DNA of 47,107 bases from positions 1,316,729 through 1,363,835 of the forward strand of contig CP070707.1 in the NCBI GenBank assembly GCA_020350205.1. Direction: 5' to 3'. Each line of letters opens with the position of its first letter. Position 1 is the first letter of the stretch. Positions 36,106-45,399 of the stretch are shown here, one piece after another. The notes under the pieces were generated by a model that worked only from the letters and a program-made list of their open reading frames with translations, ran no database searches and had not been told where the DNA came from. The DNA is from a bacterium. Its GTDB lineage: Bacteria > Calditrichota > Calditrichia > RBG-13-44-9. Made by a program: the position numbers and the translations under genes.

Positions 36106-37210
36106 TTATTTAATTTCATCTTTGTCCAGTAAGAACGCATTGATAAAATCCTCTATTTCACCATCCATAACCCTTTGGATGTCGGAGGTTTCATAATCGG
36201 TCCGGTGGTCTTTCACCATATTATAGGGATGAAAAACATAGGAGCGAATCTGATTCCCCCAGCTGATACCGGTTTTGGCATCTTCCAGTTTTTGTTTTTT
36301 TTCTCTTTCTTCTTCCAATTTTTTCTGATAAAGCCGAGCCTTCAGAATTTTCATCGCATTTGCTTTATTCTTGTGCTGAGAGCGTTCGCTTTGACAAGTA
36401 ACCACAATATTACTGGGGATATGGGTGATGCGTACCGCTGAATCGGTTCGGTTTACATGCTGGCCCCCGGCTCCACTGGCTCGATAGGTATCGATGCGAA
36501 GGTCATTAAGATTGATATCTATCTCGATTTCTTCATCCACTTCCGGAACTACAAATACTGAGGCAAAAGAGGTGTGTCGTCTGCCACTCGCATCAAAGGG
36601 GGAGATGCGGACCAGTCGGTGGACACCACTTTCTGCTTTCAAATATCCAAAGGCGTGTGATCCCTTAATTTCGATTGTAACACTTTTAATTCCGGCTTCT
36701 TCTCCAGGCAGTAAATCCAGTACCTCAGATATAAAATTATTTTTGTCCGACCAGCGTAAATACATCCGCATGAGCATCTCGGCCCAATCCTGCGATTCAG
36801 TTCCTCCGGCGCCGGGATGGATGGTTAAAATCGCATCCTTTTTATCTTCAGGGGCGGCCATAATTCCACGAAGTTCCAGACTTTTTATGTTTTGGAGTAA
36901 CTTTTTACTTTCTGCATCCAATTCAGAGATCACACCAGAAGATTCTTCTTCTTGGCTCATCTCCAGCAGCAGCGTCAGATCATCCAGTTCTTTTTGATAA
37001 TCTGACCACTCTTTTACGATTTCTTTTTGAGAACTAAGTTTTTTTAGCAGAGTCTGTGCTTTCTCCGGATTGTTCCAGAGGGCGGGATTGTTACTTTGCT
37101 TCTCTAATTCCTGGATGTCCTTTTCCTTTGATTCAAGGTCAAAGATATCTCCGTAAATTTTGCAGTATTTCTCGGGATTGTTCTAGTCGGTCTTGAATTT
37201 CTTCTACCAT
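36106..37210 (-). CDS. prfB: Peptide chain release factor 2, with programmed +1 frameshift
   Basis: RF2 ends translation at UAA and UGA. The gene begins at ATG 37210 with GGAAAG 5 bases upstream. The first 23 codons end in CGG AGA TAT CTT followed by in-frame TGA (37141-37139) and C; skipping one base at CTT-T puts the ribosome into the frame that runs to TAA at 36106. The joined protein is 367 residues, the normal RF2 length. The UGA-recognition tripeptide SPF (VRISPFD) and the catalytic GGQ (GAGGQHVN) are present. The internal GGAG just before the slip site acts as the stimulating Shine-Dalgarno element. This is autoregulation, not a broken gene. Confidence 0.96.
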
Positions 37211-37297
37211 AATTCTTTCCATATAAATTGTTTGGTGATTGTCGTTTTTGTTTAAAATATCAGATTCTCAGTTTCCATCAAGTCAATCAAATGCAAC

Positions 37298-38926
37298 TTA
37301 CTTTTGAGCTTTATAGACTGCTGAAATATTACAATCTTCAAAATAGTGCTGGAGAATTTCCTTCCAGTTATGTCCATGGGAGGCCATAATTGCCGCACCT
37401 GCTTTACACATGCCAACACCATGTCCCTGTCCGGCACCCACCAGGGTGAAAGAGATAGGTGTCCCGATTTCATCCAATTCTTTTTCAATGATGAAGCAAG
37501 AACTTTCCAGGTAATCTTGGGCCAGAGTTTCACGAATATACAGTTCTCCGCGGATCTTATAATTTTTCAGACTCCCAATCAATTCCAGTTCCTTCAAGCG
37601 TCCGGATCTTCCTCGTCTCAAGGGGATGATATCAAATAATACACCGATATCTTCACCGGTTTTTTTATAAATGAGTTTCTCCAGTTCCTGCCGGGAATAA
37701 TTTACTTCCCAGCGAAAATACTTTTTGTATTTTTCCAGTGATTGAGGAACATCTCCGCCCTTGAGGTTACACCAGGCATCCGGTCGGGAGAGAATCCATT
37801 TACGAACCACATCTTCCTTGTGCAGGTTTTTGAACTCTTTGGGTTGATCTTTCCAATCATATTTTCCATGGAATTGGGGGGATTCATCTATCTCCCAAAC
37901 ACCGCTTGCATCCTCGGTGTGTCCACCACAAATGAGATTGAAATAAGCGTCACAGATGTTACCATTGGTAAATATCACCTGTCCCCGGGTTTCCTCCACA
38001 GCCCGATCAATATTAGGATCTTCAAAATCATTACCGTAGTAACGCAGACAATGTCCCCAATCACACATGTCAAATGGATCTCCGGGATGCTTGTGTTTTA
38101 CTCGAGACAGTACTTCGCTTCTGCAGACAATGGCCAGGCTCTTACTGAATTCAATGGGCAAATCTTTTCCAATCTCAGAATAGACCACCCTCTTTAAATA
38201 TGATTCAAGCGGAATCTCACTGATGACCATCAATTTGCCCTGATTATCCAGTCTGAACTCCAGGCTGCCATTATAAACCCGGTCGTCAAAATGTTCTTTT
38301 TGTAGAATATTGTCATACGTTCTGACATTATAAAGCCTGGTTTTGGTCTGTACATCATCGGGAACTATTTTAAAATAATTTTTTGTCTCACCTGCATTTT
38401 CATATTCGGCATCGAAAAATTCAAGGATGCCCTTGGGTTCCCTGACAGTATCTTTGATTACGGTTGGATTAAATTCGGGTTTGAATTTTTTAAAATCTTT
38501 GCGGGCGTCTATTTCAGTTTCATATTCTCCAGATATAACCACATATTTTACATTACTGTTAATCTTTATTTCATCCAGAAATATATTGCCTCCCAGTACT
38601 TCAATTTTTGCTTCAGGATCAAATTTTTGTGCAATTTTAAGTTTATTTTCGATTCTTTTCGCTTCAAACGTTTCATATAGAATAAGCCGGAATTTTTCAC
38701 TTCCTGCTTTGCTTTCTTTAATTTTTACGCGCCACTTCATGTCAGATTTAATAGAGGGAAATAAAACCTTTTCTGTGGAATCCAGAACAGAAAAAGATCC
38801 GAATACATGAAAATCAATGTACTCCTGACCGTTGATAGTACCGATGCGAAAAATAGGTTCCCCATGGTGATGCTCTAAGTGAATATCTTGTAATATTTCT
38901 TCCATAATAGACTCTTTCAAATTCAT
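37298..38926 (-). CDS. SpoIID/LytB-domain protein without a visible signal peptide
   Basis: A 542-residue protein whose C-terminal two-thirds is a SpoIID domain, the lytic transglycosylase fold that cuts glycan strands lacking stem peptides. Clear blocks are IPLESYLKRVVYSEIGK with the catalytic-position Glu, SLAIVCRSEVL, the Cys pair in MCDWGHCLRYYG, FNLICGGHTEDA, and GQGHGVGMCKAGA near the end. The N-terminal 200 residues (beta-rich) are unassigned. Unlike most SpoIID-domain proteins the N-terminus (MNLKESIMEEIL) is not hydrophobic; the ATG at 38905 is an alternative start but adds no signal peptide. prfB is 87 bases downstream on the same strand. Confidence 0.82.
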   Translation of the reverse strand: MNLKESIMEEILQDIHLEHHHGEPIFRIGTINGQEYIDFHVFGSFSVLDSTEKVLFPSIKSDMKWRVKIKESKAGSEKFRLILYETFEAKRIENKLKIAQKFDPEAKIEVLGGNIFLDEIKINSNVKYVVISGEYETEIDARKDFKKFKPEFNPTVIKDTVREPKGILEFFDAEYENAGETKNYFKIVPDDVQTKTRLYNVRTYDNILQKEHFDDRVYNGSLEFRLDNQGKLMVISEIPLESYLKRVVYSEIGKDLPIEFSKSLAIVCRSEVLSRVKHKHPGDPFDMCDWGHCLRYYGNDFEDPNIDRAVEETRGQVIFTNGNICDAYFNLICGGHTEDASGVWEIDESPQFHGKYDWKDQPKEFKNLHKEDVVRKWILSRPDAWCNLKGGDVPQSLEKYKKYFRWEVNYSRQELEKLIYKKTGEDIGVLFDIIPLRRGRSGRLKELELIGSLKNYKIRGELYIRETLAQDYLESSCFIIEKELDEIGTPISFTLVGAGQGHGVGMCKAGAAIMASHGHNWKEILQHYFEDCNISAVYKAQK

Positions 38927-39234
38927 TATTTGACCGCCAAATATAAAATATTTTTATACTGAATGCAAGCACCCCCAAAGGTGGCCAAGGTTTCGAATAT
39001 TTTAATAAGTATAATATATACAATAAGATAAGAAGTAATTTGAAGGGAATTTTTCTTATTTTTTTAGTATTTAAATAAAATATTTAAAAATGTGATATAA
39101 ACTTCACATGAGTTAATGCGTAAAATTTGCATGAAAAGAAGGTAAAATAATTAAATGTATATGAATTATTGAAATTGATTTTGGGTGCTATATTTGTTAT
39201 AATTTAAAAATATAGTATATAGCTGGGAAGGCCT
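38927..39234. other. AT-rich intergenic region
   Basis: 308 bases between divergent genes, very AT-rich, with no coding sequence. At 39006-39026 there is a promoter-like ATAAGTATAATATA segment that matches 20 of 21 bases of the groES leader at 15935-15955. No terminator-like hairpin is obvious. Confidence 0.45.
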
Positions 39235-40881
39235 TTGAAAATATTCCGACTTTTTTTGCTCTTTTATCTTCTATCCTATTCTTCCCTGACAAGTCAAATT
39301 CCTCTTCAAACTGCAGAATCTTATGGTGATCAGCTGGTTATAGGAATTGTCGGAGAACCACCACTCTATTTACATCCTTTTCAGCTGAATAATGTGGTGG
39401 AAAAACAGCTGATACGCTTTGTGTTCGGGAATGGTCTGCAACAGAATGTGGATCGGTTTGGCCAGACTTCTAATCTTGTTTCCCGGCGAATAGCATCAAC
39501 ACTTTCATCAAAACAGGGAAAAGAATGGATTTACGACTTAAACAGGAATATATATTTCCATGACGGTTCCTATCTCTTGAACGACGATGTTCGATTTACC
39601 TTCGAGATTCTGAAAAAATATGGTGGTTTTATACTAAACAGAAAGATTGATTTTTCGAATATTGAAAGAATAGATCTCATTGGTGATCTGGGATTCAATA
39701 TCGTTCTTAAACAGAAAGATAATTTTTTTGACTTGAGTCTATCGGATATCCCTATTTTATCGCAAGATTATTATCAAAATTTATCTCAGAGAGGATATGA
39801 TCTATTTTCGAAAAGCAGGCCTCTGGGGAATGGCCCTTTCACTTTAGAACAATTGAGTGATGACAACATCGTTTTAGCTTCACATTCAAACTATGTATTT
39901 GGGCGACCTTTTCTCAACAAGGTCGTTTTTCGTTTTTATGAAAATGAACAATTGATGAATGATGATTTTCTGCAAGGAAAACTTGATTTTATTGAAGTAA
40001 AAGAGACCATTACCGCCAATCGTCTGTACCAGGTTCTAAAAGACCAGATTAAAATTTTTTCTACTCCGCGGCCCGAGAAAAAATTGTTTTATATTTTGTT
40101 TAATACCAACCGCAGACCTTTTGATAATCCCAAAGTCAGGCTGGCTATCCGTAGTGGCATCGATTCTAAGGAAATAGTAGATAATATTGTGAAAGAGAAT
40201 ATTGGCCACGTTGCTTATTCCATTGTAGACATTGTTCACCCGCTTTTTTACAGAGATTTATTCCAACAAAACTATGAACCGGGCATCAGTGTTAATATTC
40301 TTCAGGAAGAAGGTTGGGGTATTACCACTCCTCGCGGAATTCTTGAAAAAGATGGGGAGCCATTACATCTGGAATTGCTGTTCGAAGAAAATTCCTTTCT
40401 GGAGGAGAGTATTGCCAGAATTGTTAAGATTCAACTCTCTGAATTGGGAATTAACGTTTTGCCCAAACCGGTTTCTTTTAAGGAAAAAAAGAGGTTGGTC
40501 GAATTAAACCAGTATGTTGCGGTTTTACAGGATTATTCCTATTACGAAGACGATCTTTTTGGAGTGGTCAAGAAATTCTATGAAGAAATATTGAAAAATC
40601 AGTCTGCAGTGACTAATTATTCTAATCCGACAATCGAAGCCATTTTTAGAAGAGCTGATAATAATCCTGACCTCATTAAACAATACATCAGGAGATTTCA
40701 GATCATAATCAATAATGAGGCCCCGGCAATTTTTCTCTATTTTGATGATCATATATTTTATGCTCTGTATAATCGATTTGAACAGGCCAGAATTAGACAA
40801 AGTGGAGATAGCCGTTCTTTTTGGCGACTGATGCCTTATGAGAATTGGTTTGTCCCCAAATCTTTACAGAAATATCCATAG
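39235..40881 (+). CDS. Family 5 extracellular solute-binding protein (peptide/oligopeptide type)
   Basis: A 548-residue periplasmic binding protein of the DppA/OppA/NikA class with a signal peptide at residues 1-20. The family features visible are LVIGIVGEPPLYLHPF at the mature N-terminus, FHDGSYLLNDDVRFTFE, PLGNGPFTLEQ, and LFYILFNTNRRPFDNPKVRLAI. The start is TTG 39235 after GGGAAGG; no ATG is near. There are no permease or ATPase genes here: the sensor kinase gene begins 11 bases after the stop, which suggests that ligand binding is reported to the kinase. A transport role with unlinked permeases is the alternative. Confidence 0.83.
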   Translation: MKIFRLFLLFYLLSYSSLTSQIPLQTAESYGDQLVIGIVGEPPLYLHPFQLNNVVEKQLIRFVFGNGLQQNVDRFGQTSNLVSRRIASTLSSKQGKEWIYDLNRNIYFHDGSYLLNDDVRFTFEILKKYGGFILNRKIDFSNIERIDLIGDLGFNIVLKQKDNFFDLSLSDIPILSQDYYQNLSQRGYDLFSKSRPLGNGPFTLEQLSDDNIVLASHSNYVFGRPFLNKVVFRFYENEQLMNDDFLQGKLDFIEVKETITANRLYQVLKDQIKIFSTPRPEKKLFYILFNTNRRPFDNPKVRLAIRSGIDSKEIVDNIVKENIGHVAYSIVDIVHPLFYRDLFQQNYEPGISVNILQEEGWGITTPRGILEKDGEPLHLELLFEENSFLEESIARIVKIQLSELGINVLPKPVSFKEKKRLVELNQYVAVLQDYSYYEDDLFGVVKKFYEEILKNQSAVTNYSNPTIEAIFRRADNNPDLIKQYIRRFQIIINNEAPAIFLYFDDHIFYALYNRFEQARIRQSGDSRSFWRLMPYENWFVPKSLQKYP

Positions 40882-40892
40882 ATGTTAAATTC

Positions 40893-42707
40893 ATGAATTC
40901 CCTGAGGATTGGTACATATTTAAAAATCAGCAAGCGAAACATACGGCGTTATCTGGAGAGAAAAATCCAGCGTCGACTGATCCTCAATTTTGTTGGCCTT
41001 GGGGTGCTTCCCATTCTCATTGCCAGTTTTCTTCTGATTGGTTTAACTGAAAATACTGTCCAAACTTATATATTTGAGCGAAATCTGGAAATTGCCCGAG
41101 GTGCCAGTAACGGTGTCTCCCTGTTTGTCAAAGAACCCCTTACTATTTTGAATACCATGGCTCAATCCCGCGATATTATTGAGATGGAGCGTTTTACCCA
41201 GAGCCGTTATATTAATAAGATTCAGAACAGTTATAGTATTTTCCGCAAAATATATATTCTGGATCGTTCGGGTATTTCTGTTGTAACCACGAGCTTTGGA
41301 GAAGAGCTTAAAAATTTTCAGAGAGAGCCGGAATATTATGTAGCGATTACCGGCAATGAATATTTTTCAAATGTTAATTTTACCCCTTCAAATTTTCCCG
41401 CCATGTCAATCGCACTCCCCATAAGAAGATACAATACGGTAGAAGGCATACTGGTGGGTGAGATCGATCTGAAAAATATCTGGACTTTGCTCGATAGTAT
41501 TCAGGTTGGTAAAACAGGTTTTGCAATGTTAATCAGTGCTGAGGGTAATGCCATAGCCCATCCTGATAAACCGCGGGTTTTAAGCCGCGAAAATTTCACC
41601 CAATATCCGTTTTTTAATGCATTAAGAAACGGTGAAGAGGGGATGAGTTTTTATGCTGAAAATGATGTTAATTTGTTTGCGACCTATGTCCCGGTGCGGG
41701 AATTTTCCTGGGGTATCGTTGTTCAGCAAAATGAGGATGAGGCTTTTGAATTGGTTCGGAAAATGCGGATTCAGGTGACTATTTTTGTTTCCATTACTAC
41801 AATTTTGGCACTCTTTCTGGCTTTCGGAACCATCCGGCGAATCACGCAACCCATAGAAACCCTGGTGAAAGGGGTGAGAACGTATGCAGAAGGCGATCTC
41901 TCCCATAGAATTAAGATTGAACGGCAGGATGAATTGGTGGTATTGGGAGATGAGTTTAACAAAATGGCGGAATCTCTGGAAAAAAATCAGCGTCAACTCC
42001 GGCGTATGGAACGATTAGCTGCTATCAGCCGTTTTGCTTCCCTGGTCAGTCATGAAATAAGAAATCCTTTAAACGCCATGAATATCAATTTGCAGATATT
42101 GCGCCGTTTAATTAGCCAAACCGATTCACCCCCTGAAAAAAAGATGAAATATCTGAATATTATTACATCTGAAATCAACAGGATGAACAGTCTGGTAACA
42201 AATTTTCTGGCCATTACGCGACCCCCGGAACTTAATCTCATTCGTTCAGATTTACATCAAATTTTGGAAGAAGTCATCTTAACTTTGGAGGGACAGGCAA
42301 AAAGTCTTGCGGTGGAAGTTAAACGCGAGTATTCAGATCGCTCGTTCTATGGTATGTTTGATTATAATCAACTGAAACAGGTTTTTCAGAATATAATCTT
42401 AAACTCATTCGATGCCATGAAGGATGGTGGGCAAGTGATTGTACAAACTATGCTTAATCCAGACAGAAAAAAAGGGAAGTCTGATTTTAAAGGAATTCAG
42501 ATCAGGTTCATCGATAGCGGAGTGGGTATACCTAAACAAAAACTTTCAGAAATATTCGAGTTTTATTATACCACCAAACGAACCGGAACCGGTTTGGGAT
42601 TGGCGATTGCCAAACAGATCATTGAAGGACATAAAGGTAAAATCGAAGTTGAGAGTATTGAAGGATCTGGAACTACCGTTATCATTACCCTGCCGTGGGA
42701 AGGATGA
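40893..42707 (+). CDS. Membrane histidine kinase with dCache-like sensor and HAMP
   Basis: A 604-residue sensor kinase: membrane segment at about residues 27-50, an extracytoplasmic Cache-like domain to about 285 (with the YILDRSGISVVTTS and GKTGFAMLISAEG blocks), a second membrane segment near 293-315, HAMP, HisKA with the phospho-acceptor His387 in SHEIRNPLNAM, and an ATPase domain with NIILNSFDAM, DSGVGIP and GTGLGLAI. The class fits NtrB-like partners of sigma-54 activators. I use ATG 40893; an upstream TTG at 40845 lies inside the binding-protein gene. It forms a probable operon with the binding protein and lies 337 bases before the NtrC-type regulator. Confidence 0.9.
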   Translation: MNSLRIGTYLKISKRNIRRYLERKIQRRLILNFVGLGVLPILIASFLLIGLTENTVQTYIFERNLEIARGASNGVSLFVKEPLTILNTMAQSRDIIEMERFTQSRYINKIQNSYSIFRKIYILDRSGISVVTTSFGEELKNFQREPEYYVAITGNEYFSNVNFTPSNFPAMSIALPIRRYNTVEGILVGEIDLKNIWTLLDSIQVGKTGFAMLISAEGNAIAHPDKPRVLSRENFTQYPFFNALRNGEEGMSFYAENDVNLFATYVPVREFSWGIVVQQNEDEAFELVRKMRIQVTIFVSITTILALFLAFGTIRRITQPIETLVKGVRTYAEGDLSHRIKIERQDELVVLGDEFNKMAESLEKNQRQLRRMERLAAISRFASLVSHEIRNPLNAMNINLQILRRLISQTDSPPEKKMKYLNIITSEINRMNSLVTNFLAITRPPELNLIRSDLHQILEEVILTLEGQAKSLAVEVKREYSDRSFYGMFDYNQLKQVFQNIILNSFDAMKDGGQVIVQTMLNPDRKKGKSDFKGIQIRFIDSGVGIPKQKLSEIFEFYYTTKRTGTGLGLAIAKQIIEGHKGKIEVESIEGSGTTVIITLPWEG

Positions 42708-43044
42708 GCTTATGTTACGAGCTTTCCAGAAATCCGCCGATTCAACAAAATTGTTGAATCGAAGCAGTGAAAGTCGTCTCAATGATTGACACTTCTATAT
42801 ATTTTTGTCCGGCAGTTCACTGAAAATTGTAAAAATAGATTTTACGACTGTAGTTTAATTGAACTTAACCATTGAATAATTAGTTAGTTATTTTATCTGG
42901 AATCGAATAAATTTTCTGATCAATGACGGTTTTGTGAGGCTTTTACTGGATTTAAAAGGGTAAGTATAAAATTATTATATTATAGATATAGATTAATATT
43001 GGGTTTCATTTATGAATAGGTAAATCCACGGGGAGCTTTTTGGT
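42708..43044. other. Intergenic region between kinase and regulator genes, with a perfect palindrome
   Basis: 337 bases that hold a 25-codon open frame (ATG 42712 to TGA 42789) right after the kinase stop, with GGAAGGA before it; coding is doubtful. Inside that frame, 42738-42761, is a palindrome with perfect 11-base arms CGATTCAACAA and TTGTTGAATCG around AA. No T-run follows, so it is more likely an operator or RNA structure than a terminator. The rest is AT-rich without recognisable signals. Confidence 0.5.
42738..42761. repeat. 24-base palindrome (11-base arms)
   Basis: Arms CGATTCAACAA (42738-42748) and TTGTTGAATCG (42751-42761) are exact reverse complements separated by AA. It sits about 300 bases upstream of the NtrC-type regulator gene. 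Confidence 0.85.
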
Positions 43045-44427
43045 ATGAATGAAAAAATCCTTATTGTTGAAGATGACCTCAATACTCTGGAAGGTTTGGC
43101 GGAAATTCTGGAGCATGAAAAATTTGCCGTATCCAAGGCCAAAAATGGGAAAATTGCACTTGATGAGATAAAAAAAAGTCAATTCAATATTGTCCTGATG
43201 GACTATCTGCTTCCGGATAAGGATGGCCTTGAGATCTCCAGACTCATTTTGCAGCAGGCTCCTGAGATCAAAATTATCATGATGACAGCTTTTGGTTCTG
43301 TAAAAAATGCTGTTGAGGCTATGAAATTGGGTATTTATGACTATCTCACCAAACCAATTGATCTGGATGAATTACTGATCGTGATTAAGCGGTCCATCAA
43401 AGAACAACAATTGATCTCGGAAAATATTGATTTAAAGGAGAAGTTGCAGCAGACTTATCGTTTTAAAAATATTATTGGTGTTAGTGGCAAAATGCAGGAA
43501 ATTTTCAAGAAAATTCTTAAGGTGGCCAACACCGAAGCTACCGTCCTTATTCGGGGGGAAAGTGGGACCGGCAAAGAATTGATTGCGCGTGCAATACACT
43601 ATGAGAGTTCCAGGGCCAGTAAAAATCTGGTTGAGATAAACTGTGCCTCAATTCCGGAAACGCTTTTGGAAAGTGAACTATTTGGTCATGAAAAAGGGGC
43701 ATTTACCGGTGCTTATAAATCGAAAAAGGGAAAATTTGAGCTGGCGCATAAAGGAACCCTGTTTTTGGACGAAATTGGAGAGTTACCGCTTGGTGTTCAG
43801 GCAAAGTTGTTGCGGTTCTTGCAGGACCGAATTTTTACCAGAGTAGGCGGCATCGAAAATATTGAAGTCGATGTACGATTGATTGCTGCTACCAATAAAA
43901 ATCTTGAGCAGGCTATGGAAAGATCATTGTTCAGGGAAGATCTTTATTATCGTTTAAATGTAATTCCGATTACCATCGCACCGCTGCGAGAACGACCGGA
44001 AGATATTGGCCCCCTTATTGATTTTTTCATCCAGAAATATTCTGAAAAGAACCAGCGATCAATCAGCGGGATATCTCAGGATACCATGAATGTCCTCATG
44101 CAGTACAAATGGCCTGGTAATGTTCGAGAATTGGAAAATACAATTGAAAATGCAATTGTTATGACCGACTCGGACCGAATTGATACAACAGATTTACCTG
44201 CTTTTTTGCAATCCCAAATCACCGAGGAATCTCAATCAACTGTGGTCATGCCAGAAATTGGTGGTCATAAGGAATCATTTAAAGATCAACTTGTGGTATG
44301 TGAGCGCGAGATTATCCGCAGGGCATTGAAGGATGCTAAGGGAAATAAGACCCATGCTGCCAGAAAATTGGGATTTTCTATTCGTACTTTGCGAAATAAA
44401 ATTCGCAGATTGAATTTACAGTATTGA
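43045..44427 (+). CDS. NtrC-family sigma-54-dependent response regulator
   Basis: A 460-residue bacterial enhancer-binding protein. The receiver domain has its phospho-acceptor at Asp53 (LMDYLLPD), the AAA+ ATPase has Walker A GESGTGKE at 171-178 and the sigma-54 contact loop GAFTGA at 218-223, and FRLFLDEIGELP-like Walker B follows (TLFLDEIGELP). The C-terminus is a Fis-type helix-turn-helix (THAARKLGFSIRTLRNKI). GGGGAG precedes the ATG. The partner kinase is upstream. When phosphorylated it should bind enhancer DNA and drive sigma-54 promoters; two such promoters occur in this window (10999 and 33354). Confidence 0.95.
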   Translation: MNEKILIVEDDLNTLEGLAEILEHEKFAVSKAKNGKIALDEIKKSQFNIVLMDYLLPDKDGLEISRLILQQAPEIKIIMMTAFGSVKNAVEAMKLGIYDYLTKPIDLDELLIVIKRSIKEQQLISENIDLKEKLQQTYRFKNIIGVSGKMQEIFKKILKVANTEATVLIRGESGTGKELIARAIHYESSRASKNLVEINCASIPETLLESELFGHEKGAFTGAYKSKKGKFELAHKGTLFLDEIGELPLGVQAKLLRFLQDRIFTRVGGIENIEVDVRLIAATNKNLEQAMERSLFREDLYYRLNVIPITIAPLRERPEDIGPLIDFFIQKYSEKNQRSISGISQDTMNVLMQYKWPGNVRELENTIENAIVMTDSDRIDTTDLPAFLQSQITEESQSTVVMPEIGGHKESFKDQLVVCEREIIRRALKDAKGNKTHAARKLGFSIRTLRNKIRRLNLQY

Positions 44428-44508
44428 CTAAGTATAGATGAGTTGGTTTTGAAGGTGGTTTTTATATTTTTGTCGATATTATTATAATTTTTTAAGTAAA
44501 GCATAATT

Positions 44509-45399
44509 ATGATTGCCCGAAATAGCTCAATTATTATTGATCTGCCCCGGTGGATCACGGAATTCCCTGTTCTACCCGGCAATAAAGAAATCGCTCAGGA
44601 GCTTATTCGGCGAGGTCACAAAAAGGTATCGGATATTTCGGGGTATTTAAGACTGATTTCATGCGATCCCGTTCTTACAATTCATGTTCTGAAAATTGCC
44701 AATACCCGTTTATTCAATTATTCCGGAAAAATATCTTCTGTTGAAAAGGCGGTGGTGATACTTGGATTTGAGCAGGTCAAGGACATAGCTCTTTCAGTGT
44801 CAATGTCCAGTCTGTTCAAACCTCAGCTATATCAAAAACATCTTCAGAGTATTTGGCGTCATTCTTTAGTAACTGCACTTTCGTTAAAGGTGTTGGCCGA
44901 AAATTTTAATTCTGAAAATAAGGAATTGCTCTATTTTGGTGGTTTATTGCACGATATTGGAAAGACAGTTCTTTTGTCTAAATTGGGAGAAGAGTATCAT
45001 TTACTCCTGGAAAAACAGGAGCAGGATGGGATTCAAATATTAGATATGGAGAATCAGTATTTGGGAGTGAATCATGCGTTTATTGGGGGGGAACTTTCCG
45101 CACATTGGAATTTGCCGTCAAATCTGGTGGCCATGATCGGGGGACATCATGGGAATTCAAATAATGACTCCCGTTTTGAGCAGGGTTTCTTAAATGAGCT
45201 GTTATCTCTGGGTAATTTCCTCGCCCATGATCTGGAAATAGGCATCACCAATTATTCTGAGTTGACAGAATTGACCACATCATCCAAAGATCATATAAGC
45301 ATGTCTAATAAAGAATATAAAAGGATCCGCGAAAGAATATTGGAAGAAATCAAAGATCAGCAAATATTCTTAAATCATATTCAGATTGGGATATCATGA
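44509..45399 (+). CDS. HDOD-domain signalling protein
   Basis: A 296-residue protein made of an HDOD domain, a degenerate HD hydrolase fold found in signalling proteins and thought to act through protein contacts. Typical parts are FPVLPGNKEIAQELI, ISCDPVLTIHVLKIANT, SSVEKAVVILGFEQVKDIAL, and LHDIGKTVLLSKL with later GGHH. It overlaps the next gene by four bases (ATGA), so both are translated together; it probably supplies a signal to the kinase-like protein. It is 81 bases after the NtrC-type gene. Confidence 0.87.
   Translation: MIARNSSIIIDLPRWITEFPVLPGNKEIAQELIRRGHKKVSDISGYLRLISCDPVLTIHVLKIANTRLFNYSGKISSVEKAVVILGFEQVKDIALSVSMSSLFKPQLYQKHLQSIWRHSLVTALSLKVLAENFNSENKELLYFGGLLHDIGKTVLLSKLGEEYHLLLEKQEQDGIQILDMENQYLGVNHAFIGGELSAHWNLPSNLVAMIGGHHGNSNNDSRFEQGFLNELLSLGNFLAHDLEIGITNYSELTELTTSSKDHISMSNKEYKRIRERILEEIKDQQIFLNHIQIGIS

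Noticed and set aside
37139..37141. In-frame stop suggesting a broken prfB
   Set aside because: It is the known RF2 autoregulatory slip site; both parts join into a normal-length protein.
42439..42789. 116-codon open frame overlapping the kinase 3' end
   Set aside because: It is mostly a shadow of the kinase gene in another frame; only its last 25 codons lie outside, and these are better explained by the palindrome.
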